A stretch of DNA of 64,000 nucleotides from Fallopia convolvulus (lineage: Eukaryota > Streptophyta > Magnoliopsida > Caryophyllales > Polygonaceae). Position numbers and translations under genes: made by a program. Numbering within the stretch: the stretch's first letter is position 1; each line of letters begins with the position of its first letter. The stretch lies in assembly GCA_964016875.1 (NCBI GenBank), contig OZ024724.1:49416438-49480437 (forward strand). The letters are read 5' to 3'. The notes beneath the pieces were generated by a model. It did not search any database, was not told where the DNA came from, and worked only from the letters and a program-made list of their open reading frames with translations. Positions 11,158-21,629 of the stretch are shown here, in pieces.

Positions 11158-12768
11158 ATGGCTAGTTCAAGCAGACCCGCTACCCGAGCCCAGAAGAAGA
11201 GGAGGAACCACAGGTCTCCATCTCCACCCCGTGTGGACGATGTGATTTTGAGCAGTCAGAGCCAAGTACGGCGCTACCGAGATTTTTTGGAGAAGGACCA
11301 TTACACTCGATGGTTCTCAAAGTCTAGCGCCGTCTCTACGGGCATCTACACGTATGTCAAGGACGCCTTCATCATCCTTGGGGCCGCACACTTATTGAAG
11401 CAAGAGAGCTTGCCACATTACCCGGCCCTCACATCCGAGTTCTTGGCCACCTTGGACACCAATTTCTCGTCGAAGATCTCGGCGGGACGCATTCGGTTCC
11501 GGCTCGGTAACGAGGACCGTGACTTCACCATGGCGGAGTTCAATGCAATATTGGAGCTCCCAAACCCGACAAGGGACTATAGCTTGAAGGACTACCGAGT
11601 GACCCGCACTTGGAGCTACATCACCGGAGAGGTTCAATCCTCTACCGCGGCGCTATCCGGGGCAAACATCGTCAACCCCATCTTTTGGATTATCTTGAGA
11701 GTCCTCGCCGCAACATTTTGGCTGAAGAAAGAGTTGAACCGGCCTACAAGAACGGAAGTCGCTTGCTTCCGCACCATCCTCTTCGAGGAGCCCGACCCCT
11801 TGAATTTAGGGTACGAATGGCTCTACTATGTCGAGAAATCCACCAAGTCCAAGGAGGTGTGGTGTGGCAATTTGGTTAGCCTCTTGGCTAAGAATCTTGG
11901 AGTGGATCTCACCCGCTACACACCGGCCCACGCTCAACTCCTCAACAAGAACTATTGGTATAGTGCCGGGATTTTCGTGCAAGCCGAGGGAGGCTACAAG
12001 GTGAAGGTTCGAGATCAAATAGTCATACCTTCCCTCGACATGTACGAGCTACTCTACGTACCGAACTGGTACGAAGTGTGGACGGGCCAGCCTTTCCCAT
12101 TGGAGCCAAAACCGGAGGATGAGCTCTCGCTTAGGCCTTATCACACCCGGTTTGAGCGAGACGACGTGGATGAATATGAGGAAGAAGATGAGCAAGAGGA
12201 TACCGAGGTAGTAGGCAATGACACCGAGGAAGCCGACACCGAGGGCGGCACTGAGGAGCTCAACTTTGAAGAAGAAGACATGGAGACGGAGGAATTAGGA
12301 GGCAACATCTTCGTCGACGAGCCAACCAAGGTCGTTAACGATCATTTCCAGCCACCACCCAACATTGTTAACGAGGCAACTAGCTTCATTAACGAGGTGC
12401 CGCAAGCTCCTGTCGACCCTCCACCAGCTCATGTCGACCCTCATGCATATGGCTTAATGCCTTACAACCCGGTGATGTATCAAGACCATTTCCAGCCTCA
12501 CTATCCACCGCCTCCACAGCCCGAGTACGCAGGATCGAGCATACCACCACCATGGGCCGAGGATCTTTCTGCACGGATGCAACAGCTTCACCTCCAGACC
12601 GATCACATTCATCGGAGGATGGATAGATGGGAAACCGTCTATTCCGCTCGCATGTCGAGGGAAGATGAGAGGCAGCGTCAAAGAGAAGCGGAGGATGCTG
12701 AGTGTTGGAGGACGATGTATGACTTCATGGGGAACTTTGAGCACTATTTTCCTCCACCGAACCGTTGA
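11158..12768 (+). CDS. Athila third ORF in the env position, ATHILA-ORF1-like
   Basis: ATG at 11158 (MASSSRP), 536 codons, complete. The N-terminal half has the globular pattern seen in ATHILA ORF-1-type proteins (RIRFRLGNEDRDFTMAEFNA at about residues 118-137). The C-terminal half is low complexity: a very acidic stretch (about 335-385), then Pro/Gln-rich sequence with three VNE/VND/INE words, then a short charged helical segment (MDRWETVYSARMSREDERQ). I see no signal peptide or membrane segment, so it does not look like a fusion-type envelope. Function is unknown. Family assignment is from remembered pattern only. Confidence 0.65.
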   Translation: MASSSRPATRAQKKRRNHRSPSPPRVDDVILSSQSQVRRYRDFLEKDHYTRWFSKSSAVSTGIYTYVKDAFIILGAAHLLKQESLPHYPALTSEFLATLDTNFSSKISAGRIRFRLGNEDRDFTMAEFNAILELPNPTRDYSLKDYRVTRTWSYITGEVQSSTAALSGANIVNPIFWIILRVLAATFWLKKELNRPTRTEVACFRTILFEEPDPLNLGYEWLYYVEKSTKSKEVWCGNLVSLLAKNLGVDLTRYTPAHAQLLNKNYWYSAGIFVQAEGGYKVKVRDQIVIPSLDMYELLYVPNWYEVWTGQPFPLEPKPEDELSLRPYHTRFERDDVDEYEEEDEQEDTEVVGNDTEEADTEGGTEELNFEEEDMETEELGGNIFVDEPTKVVNDHFQPPPNIVNEATSFINEVPQAPVDPPPAHVDPHAYGLMPYNPVMYQDHFQPHYPPPPQPEYAGSSIPPPWAEDLSARMQQLHLQTDHIHRRMDRWETVYSARMSREDERQRQREAEDAECWRTMYDFMGNFEHYFPPPNR

Positions 12769-12948
12769 TCAAGCTCAAGATGAAGTTTCCTTTCCTTGTT
12801 TCCACTTTTGTAAGTTTTATGTTTTTCTTTTCTTTTTAATTTTTTGTTTTCTTTTCTATTTCTTTTCCCTCTTCTTCTTATTTTCCTTATAGTGGGGACA
12901 CTGTAATTTTAAGTATGGGGTGGGGAGAAAGTAGAAAAATTATGTCCT
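12769..12948 (+). other. Athila 3' untranslated end with PPT-like tract
   Basis: A T-rich run (12780-12890), then AAGTATGGGGTGGGGAG at 12911-12927, a polypurine tract of the kind that primes plus-strand synthesis. In an intact element the LTR would follow within a few bases. Here about 21 bases follow and then the sequence jumps to the copied flank at 12949. Confidence 0.6.
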
Positions 12949-13739
12949 AGGGAAGAAAAATCAGAAGAAGTATGACAAGGGTAATGATGATAAAAATGGA
13001 AAGGATATGTCTGGAGTCAAATGCTATTACTGTGAAAAACTAGGACATTACTCTAGAGATTGTCATAAGAAAGCTAGGGATGAGAAAAACAAGAAAAAGG
13101 AAAAGGAAACCGTGTTTGTGTCTGAGGAAAGAAATTTCTATTCTCATGAGTTGCTTGATGTATCTGATCATTCTAATGAAAAAGTTTGGATTGTTGTGTC
13201 TTTCTGCTTTAACTTTGTTTGATTGGTTCTTGTGCGAAGTTAATTGACTCAGATCCTTCGGGTCTTCGATAGTTCTAGGTCAAATCTTGTTTCACATGCG
13301 TCAATCCCTCGACCACACCGAGACCTCTTCGCGTCGATACTCGATCTCGCCGCATCAATCCATGGTCTGCTGGTGCCAAATCCTCGATCACATGTTGGGT
13401 CGAGGCTGCTACTCTCGGCAATGCTTGTTGCCTTGTTGGGATTGTTGCGTCGACTCCTTGATGTGCACCCTTGCATGTTGCTTGTCGCATCTGAGTCGCG
13501 CCTACGTTGTGGCTCGTCTATTACTCGAAGATCTAGCTTGGTTGACGAAGGATTTGCAAGATCCAATCCTTGGTGCTATCATTTGGTATCTAGAGCGTCT
13601 CTTGTAAGTCGTTCTAACTTATTTAAATCCGCGCTTTTTTCTTTGGTCATTTGATCTATAAAGCTGCTATAACAATTCATCAAATGAACAATCTAGTCCG
13701 TGTCCTGCGTGCTAGAATATAGAATTCCCCTTAGGGTTT
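12949..13739 (+). repeat. Second copy of the Athila left flank
   Basis: Nearly identical to 2084-2874: Copia A gag tail with the CCHC knuckle, Copia A LTR end, older LTR with PBS, and the first 30 bp of the Copia B LTR including GGTTT. The copy starts within the word AGGG shared by both breakpoints. Confidence 0.85.
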
Positions 13740-15260
13740 TGATGTTCGCATTTTTAGTATAGGTTTTGATAGGTTTTCTTTGTTTATTAGGTTTAGTTTT
13801 GTCTAGTTTAGGTTTAGTTTTGAGTATTTTGAGTTAGTTTTGCATAAATCTACGAAAAGAGTGGAATCTACGCTATTTTGTGTATTTTGCAGATTTTAGC
13901 GAGAAAAGGAGCTAAATGGAGCTTAATTTGGAACATCACAGTGAAGGATGGGAGAGTGCAAGATTTAAGAAGTCAAAGCTTAAGAGTACAAGAGGAGGTG
14001 TTGAAGAAAACTAACCCAAGGCTCGTTAACGAGGCTGTGAAGGGTCGTTAACGAGGCCACGAAGAGAAAGATTTCCGAGTATTATTTTTATTATTCACCG
14101 ATCCTGAGCGGGAATTTATTTCCGTATCGGTTGAGTATCTTTTTAGAATCTTTATGGGTTATTAGAATATGTATTTTAGGGTTTAATATCTTTCTAGATT
14201 TTATCTCTATCTTTTAGAGATTGTTTCTATCTTTTTAGGAAAGTTTTTATCTTTTAGCCTTTTTAGTTTTTTAGGATTTTCTAGTATAAATACCCTTCTA
14301 TCTAGCATAGAAAGGGGGGGATTAATTTTGGAGTCGAATTTTAGAGCTAGTTTTTTGGAGAAGATTTGGAGGAAGGCCGAAGTAGAGAGAACCGGATCGA
14401 GAGTCGGTGACGAGGTTCGGTGACGACGGTTTCCGAGGTTCGTTGATCGAGTTTGTGGTTTGGTGAATGTTTTGTTTAGTTTTCTTCTGAATCTCTGTAA
14501 GACGATATTTTTGTTATTAATTTAAGTTTGAGTTTTGTTTCAATGATTGTTTTTATTGGAGTTTTTAGTTTCTTAATCATGAGTAGTGAGTAGTCTATTT
14601 TTCTAGGGTCGGGGTTAAGCCCGGTATAGTTGAGCATGTTTGATGAGTAAGATTGTGTGTTGAATGCCTATTATCTTTATTGAGATTGTTTGTTGTGCTT
14701 TATACCGAAACGGGAGTTGAGGTAATTTGAGTTTTAACTTGATTGAAAGAGAAAGTTAGTACCTTGAAGGTTGATATTGTTTGAAAACGGAAGTTTCAAG
14801 CTTTAGATCCAAAACAAGCAATTGAGTGAGTTAGTTTATGAAAGTAGATTAATTTACTTATTAAGTCAATGAAAGTTGATGACTCTATCTATTTAAAGGC
14901 ATGATCTTATCTTCTTACGAATTCTTATGCTTGGCTATGTTGTGGTGTCCCTTATCCTAGATTTTTATTTTAATTGAATTATTTCTGATAAATCTTCGTT
15001 GCTGAATACTTGCTTCGGTACCGAGTATTAGTCTCAACAAATTAGGTCGTTAGTTAGTATTTTTGTGTTCGGTGGTTCGGTAACGATCCTGACTAGGTCG
15101 TTAACGAGGCATCTCGTGAGTGATTGTGTTTGATTTTGTTTGATTTCTATTAGATTGATAGACAAACAACCTTGCTTTCTGTGGAACGATCCTGACTCCA
15201 CTGTACTCAGCGGGGTCTTGACTTACAAATTTATTTGTTGGCCGAGAAACCCTTTCAACA
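13740..15260 (+). repeat. Athila second LTR
   Basis: A 1521-bp copy of 2875-4396, about 1% different by eye, with small indels (an extra TTTTATTATT-like insert near 14085 and one fewer GATTTTGTTT unit near 15130). It ends CTTTCAACA followed by the target duplication GGTTT. It carries the palindrome at 14023, 14045 and 15098. Because it is preceded by flank sequence, it looks like a solo-LTR junction. Confidence 0.85.
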
Positions 15261-15363
15261 GGTTTACATTCCATTCATTTATGTAAATATAGAGTACAGT
15301 TACAAAGGCTTGTTAGCCAAGTTAGGCCCACTATAAAAATACATATTATTATATGCTAGAACA

Positions 15364-18300
15364 CCCCGCAGTCGAAACGGGGGAAGACCTATCAATGAGA
15401 CTGTCTCTAAAATCAAGAAATAATGAACGCGGCAAACCCTTAGTAAAAATGTCAGCATACTAATATGATGACGGTACATGGAGAACTCGAACATGTCCAA
15501 TGGCAACCTTTTCTCGAACAAAGTGGATGTCCAACTCAACATGTTTGGTGCGTTGGTGTTGAATAGGATTGTTGGCAAGATACGTAGCCGACACATTATC
15601 TGTATACACAAGCGTAGCCCGAGAGAGAGGACAATGTAGTTGAAAAAGGAGATTCCGAAGCCATGAACATTCAGCAACAACATTAGCAACACCCCTATAT
15701 TCAGCCTCATCATTGGACCTAGAAATCACACCCTTTCATTTGGAAGACCGAGAGATCAATGTGTCATTCAGAAAAACACAATAGCCTGAAGTGGATCGAC
15801 GAGTATCGGAAAACATCAGTATAAGCAATCAACTTTGGTGAAACCGACAGTGTAATGGTAATGCCATAATCAAGAGTGCCATGAATATATCGAATGATAC
15901 GCTTAAGAGCATGAAAATGACTCTCTCTAGGATCATGCATGGAAAGGCAAACCTGATGAACTACATAAGATATGTCAAGGCGAGTGAAGGTCAAATATTG
16001 AAGCACACCGGCAAGGCTTCTGTAAAAAGTAGGGTCACGAACATGAGGCCCAACGTTAGCATTAAGCTTGGTGCCAGGCTCAACAGGGGTGACCGACGGC
16101 TTGCAAGAAGACATGGATGCACGAGAAACAATCTCACGAGTGTATTTACCCTGAAACAAAAATAACCCAGATTCCTGTTTGTGTGCTAAGATGTTGAGAA
16201 AAAAAAGATAATGGACCTAAGTCAGTCATAGCAAACTCCCGACTAAGAAGACGGATGATGAGCTGCCAAAGTGAATCATAGGATGCGGTAAGAATGATAT
16301 CATCCACATAAAGGAGTAAATAAGCAATGTTGGCCCCTTGACATAGTATAAAAAGAGAAGAGTCACTCTTACTATCGACAAACCCCAATGTGTAGAGATA
16401 ATAAGCAACATGTTGAAACCAGGCCCTAGGGACCTATTTTAGACCATAAAGCGACTTTCGTAGTCAACATACATGCTTGGGATGATCAAAATCAACAAAC
16501 CCTGGGGGTTGAAACATGTAAACTATCTCACAGAGATGACCATGTAGAAAAGCATTCTTGACATCTAATTGATGAACTGGCCAGGAACGACATACAGAAA
16601 GATGTAACAAAGTCCGTATTGTTGCCGACTTGACAATCGGGCTAAAAGTCTCATCACAATCAATGTCGACTTCTTGTGAGCGACCATTTGCAACAAGACG
16701 AGCCTTGTACAGCTCAAACGAGCCATCATAACGGAACTTATGACGGAAAAGCCACATGCATTGAACCACATTTGCCTTTGGTGGGCGAAGCACCAACTCC
16801 CAAGTTCCATTACTAATAAGAGATCAATATTCGTCTTTCATGGAAGCACACCAATTTTGGTCAAGGAGGGTTGATTTGTGTGAGGTAGGTAAAGGAAACA
16901 AATTGGGTTGTGATGTGGTGGAATTAAGGTCAAAAATAGCCCGAGGTTTGAAAATACCCGCTTTGCCCCGATTAGTCATCGTATGTGTATTTTGGGGCTC
17001 AGCAAGCACGGGAGGGGTAGAGGGAAACTCGACCTGAGGCGCGGCTGAGTTTTGGGCTGAGGGTGATGGGGGCAGAAAACTTGGTCTGGGGCACGACCGA
17101 TTTTTGGGCCGAGGGTGGAAATGTTGAGGGAGCCAGGGTGTCAAAAAATGATGAAGCCGGGGGAGCGGGGTTTGGGCTCTGTGAGGTACGAACGAGACTC
17201 GATGAGACTCGAGCTTGCGGCGAGCAACCGGTCGGAAAGACAAGAAGAGGAGAAACGGACTCGACATCGGGACTAACAACGGTTGAACTTGGATTACGGA
17301 AAGGGAAATGTGTCTCATTGAAAGTGACATGTCCTCACAGAATAATTTTTTGTGTTTGAATGTCATAACAAATGTAGCCCCTATGATTATCCGGGTACCC
17401 CAAGAAGACACAAGGTGTGGAGCGAGATTGAAGTTTGTGTGAAGTTTGGGCCGACAAGTTAGGGAAACAAAGACTTCCGAACACCCGAAGATGATCATAA
17501 GTAGGAGTGCAATTGTATAAAATACTTGCTGGAGACCGATTTTGTATGAGGGGAGAGGGTAGAATATTAAGGAGATATGCGGCGGTGGAGGCAGCATAAG
17601 TCCAAAAAGTGGATGGAAGAGACGCATGAAAAAGGAGGCTTCAGACCATATTAGTAATGGTGCGGATATTATGTTCGACTTTACCGTTTTAAGAAGAAGT
17701 GTATGGATAGGAAAACCGAAAAACAATACCGTGTTGCTGGAAAAAACAATGAAACTCCTGATTATCAAATTCTTTTCCCATATCACATTGAAAGGATTTT
17801 ATGTTGCAATGGAATTACGTTTAAATGAACCGCTGAAAGCGAACGAAAAGATCGAACACTTGAGATTTATATTTAAGCGTGAACACCCAAAGAAAATGTG
17901 AATAATCATCAAGAAACACCAAGTAATATTTATGTCCAGCCAAACTAACCACATACGAGGTCCAAAGATCACTATGAATAATATGAAAAGGTGCAACAAA
18001 AATGTCTTTTGACTGTAAGAATGGTAGTTTGGTATGTTTCGATCCCTAATTGACAAGCTTGATAAGTAGATGAATCATACTTTTCATTACACTTAGACAA
18101 AACAGACTTTTTAAGAAAAGAAAAAACAGAAGTGCTGGGATGACCGCAACGAGCATGCCAAACCGGGGTAGACACAACAGAAAAGACGGACGGGCTGGAT
18201 GACCGAGTTGATGAAGACGACTGACAAGTGACCGGGTAAAGCTTGCCAGAGCTAGTGCATCTCATTCGAGTTATTCCCGTATGAAGATCCTTCGCAGAAA

Positions 18301-19021
18301 AACCAAATGGGTCAAATTCAATAGAGACATTGTTATCAGTAGTGAATTGACGGACGAAAATAAGGTTTTTAATAAGGTTGGGTGCGACTAGGACATTACG
18401 AAGGTGAAGAGTTTTGGTGTGGGTAGGTATAAAGGTTGATCCGAGACCCAAACATGGAATATGTTTGCCATTTCCGACTATAATCGAATGAGAATTACTC
18501 TTAGAAGCAAAGGATGAGAGATTACCTTGGTTGTTGGTCATGCTAGAAGATGCACCAGTGTCCATGTACTAGTTATTGTCCAAAGGATACAACGTCATGG
18601 TGTTGAATGTTTGATTCATATCCGTCATTTGTTGAAACCCATATCCGGGATTCGAGTAGACGGTGTGACCTTGCTGCATGGGAGTCCGAGGAGGAGGGAC
18701 GAGAATGACTTGCATCGGAAGTGACGGGTAAGGACATGGAGGTTGGTTCCAAACTATATTTGGCCAAGGCTGCTGCTGTTTGTTATTGCTCGAAATCCAT
18801 CCATAGGGGGTGCGCTGAAACTGCACGCGATGATTGCCTCTGCCACGACCGTGACACTTTCCGCGCACGATCACGACCGCAGCCATTATTGTCTCGCCCG
18901 TTGTCGTCTGAAACCACAGGTTGTTGGGCTGGCAATCGCGACGGGTTTCCTCTAGTAGAATCATTGATCAGGCTTGAGCAAAATCAGGGAACGGAACTCG
19001 TTGCTGAATCAGACTTGCTAC
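15364..19021 (-). pseudogene. Copia B pol and 3' gag, degenerate
   Basis: Read on the minus strand from 19021 down: a Gly/Arg-rich gag end (RGRGNHRV), PPCPYPS linker, protease DTGASSS, the integrase zinc region and core in fragments (about 18050-16820), RT (YKARLVANGRSQEVD, DVKNAFLHGH, LLLYVDDIILTAS) and RNase H (SRSNDEAEYRGVANVV, YTDNVSA, LDIHFVREKVA). Many stops and frameshifts break it. A PPT (GCGGGG) abuts the LTR at 15363. The same domains occur in order and intact in Copia D. Confidence 0.8.
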
Positions 19022-19719
19022 TGTTGGAACAATGGTTGTTCCATGGTTTCTCTTAGTTTTGATGATAACAAACTTAGTAAATATAACTTGCTTCAACATG
19101 TAAGTGTTTCAGGAAAACAGGCACATGGTCACGAGTGAAGGAACATCGTGAGGAACGATGGAGGGAACGAGTGACAGATTTAGGAAGCGCGTCTGAGAAG
19201 GAACGCGACTTTCTATAAATGGCAAGTTACCTTATCTTCTGCGAGCGATCTTCTACGAAGATTCTACAACTGTAGGCGGTTGCTTAAGGAGATAAAAGAG
19301 AGGATAAGATCAATCTTCACACGATCTTATCTTGGGAAATCCGAGATCATTCGGTTTTGGGAAGAATCGACATGGTTGAGGATCCGAAAATCACAAACAA
19401 TCTTTTCCTTATTGTGTGGGATTTGTTAAGTGGAATATCAGCGTAATTAGGCAAGAATTACGTGTGAGATCAGACTTGACTTATCTTATAAATAGCTAGG
19501 GTTAAAGATGTGGCTTTCGAGTGGTTGAAGACAAAGAACTTGAGAAGAGAGCTTTTCAAGTGTATGAGTGTGTGGCTTTTTCGGTGAAGAATCCACAAGT
19601 AAGTCAGTAGTTTGCTTTCGATTTAGGTTTACGCTTAGGGTTGTAGAAGTCTAGTTGGTTGAACCTCGGTCGGTGCCGTGGTTACCAAGGGAACTTTGGT
19701 AGGAGCCTTAGTTACTAGA
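19022..19719 (+). repeat. Copia C 5' LTR, 3' part deleted
   Basis: TGTTGGAACAATGG start, with a TATAAATAG box at 19487-19495. Identity with the 3' LTR stops at 19719. The next bases are gag coding sequence, so about 207 bp of LTR plus PBS and leader have been removed. The junction shows short AGA microhomology. Confidence 0.85.
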
Positions 19720-21629
19720 AGAAACTCTTCGCCACCTGGCTCAAAAGCAATGACTACCAAGCTTGGTCAGTTATTGAAGATGGAGATTATGTCATTCCTG
19801 AAGCAAAGAAGGACAAGAAGACAGAATGTGGCCAATCTGAATGGACATGAATGAAGAAGAACTACAAGGCACAAATGCTACTAAACAATGCCTTGGGTGC
19901 TGAAGATCTCCTGAGGGTAGTCAACTGTGACACTGCCAAAGAAGCATGGGAAGTCATTGAGCAAATGCACATTGGTAGCGTTGATCTGAAAGAGAGCCAT
20001 CAGAAGGACGCTAAGAAGGAGTTCTACAACTTCAGGATGATAGATGGAGAAACCATAGCCACATACCAATCTCGGTTTGAAGGCTTGGTCAATCGCATTA
20101 ATCATCTTGGAATTGGGAAATCTGTCACCCATGCTCCAACGTACGTAGTTACAAGAGGACTTCTCAAGGAGAACCCAATTACAAAGACTTGCAAACTTCA
20201 TGAGATCTTTGGAAAACTGACTGACTATGAGCGATATGAGAAAAATAATAGTGGTGCTTCAAGCTCTATCAAGGGAATTGCTCTTAAAGTAGAAAAGGCC
20301 ATTGAAAATATCTCTGCAGGAATTGACGGCGAACTAGGAGAAGATTCTGATGTAGCTCTCATAACCAAAGCAATGAGATCCTTCTATAGGAGAGGCAAGA
20401 AGCAAGGTGCCATGAAGGAAAGAGTCAACTTTGAGAAGAAGGAACTCAAGGACGTTACCTGCTACAACTGTCAGGAAAAGGGTCACTATGCAAAGAGTTG
20501 TCCCAAAGGTAACGACACTAGGAACAAGAAGAAGAAGGCCTACATCGCTGCTTGGAATCTTGACTCAGATGATGAATCTGATTCAAAGATCTGTGCCATG
20601 GCTCTGAAAACTGAAGATGTTAATCAAGAGGTAACTCCTGAACAATTTCTTTCTAGTATAGAGAGTGCTAAACAATCTGATCTTGTTATCCTTGTCAAAA
20701 AGTTGTTTGAAGATAATTTAAAGATGCAAGATGAAATAGAAGCTTCTGATGAGAAATGTCTAAATCTTGAAGAAAAATTATCAGAAACTACTGTTACTTC
20801 TGTTGTTCCTTGTTCAGAATGTGAAGATTATAAGAAAGATATAAAGACTCTAACTGAAACCAATAACGAACTTAGGTCAGATTTACTTGTTCACAAACTC
20901 AAAAGGGAAGAATTAGAGCATGAACTAAGTAAACGAACTCAGATTGAGTTCAGTCCTGCTAGGTCTGGTATTGGTTATGGTAAAAACAAATCTGAATATC
21001 CTCCGGATGATCTTACCTTTGAAGAAAAAATGGAAAGAAAAGCTAGGGAACTACAATCCGCTAGAGATAAGGTAATTCATCTAGAAAGTAGGGTCAAAAT
21101 TCTTGAAAGTAATCTGCATGACAACTCTGAATGGTATAATGGAAAAACGGCTCATAAAATATACCTAAAATAGTCTCAAGGGAACCAGCATAGAGTTCCT
21201 TCCAAGGAACGAGCAAAGGAACGAACCCTCCAGAAACCACATCCTAAACGCTATCTTGGTGAATACTATAGGGTGTGCTATCACTGTGGTGGGGGAGGAC
21301 ATGTTCAAAAAGACTGTAAGGTTAGACTAGAAATGTCAAACAAAAGGTCTCAAAACCAGAATACAAGGAACAACAAGAAACAGTGGTCTGGTAAGAAAAA
21401 TCAAGGGTATGATAAATCTCATCAAAAATGGAAGAAACAGGCCCCACAACCTCAAAAGAAGCAAGATTCTAAAACTGAAAAAGGGAAAAGTCATGTTGAT
21501 CCCTCAAATATTGCTTCTAGTTCCAAGAGTTCACAGAAAGCTACTTTAGTGCAATCTCAAATTTATCATTCTGTGAGCTATGCTAACCGACCCGGGAAGG
21601 CTAAGCAGGCCTGGGTCGTTAAAACGTGA
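19720..21629 (+). pseudogene. Copia C gag remnant
   Basis: Starts inside gag (TWLKSNDYQAWSVIEDGDYV). It has a stop at 19848, then an open frame 19851-21173, a TAG, and the same frame on to 21629. It holds a first CCHC knuckle (CYNCQEKGHYAKSC), a long coiled-coil-like charged stretch, and a second knuckle (CYHCGGGGHVQKDC). Two knuckles separated by a coiled coil is the gag layout I know from Sireviruses. The frame changes before the protease. Confidence 0.75.

Larger units (their letters stand above)
2875..15260 (+). mobile_element. Athila-type Ty3/Gypsy retrotransposon with recombinant 3' end
   Basis: Order: LTR, tRNA-Asp-type PBS, gag-protease, RT-RNase H-integrase, long spacer, third ORF, PPT-like tract, extra flank copy, LTR. 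The 5-bp target duplication GGTTT is perfect (2870-2874 and 15261-15265), and it interrupts the Copia B LTR. RT wording (VLNWEKCHFM, FLGHAGFYRRFI) and the PBS place it in the Athila branch. One frameshift breaks the integrase. The LTRs differ by about 1% plus small indels. The 3' LTR is not joined to the internal region; 12949-13739 lies between them. Confidence 0.85.
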
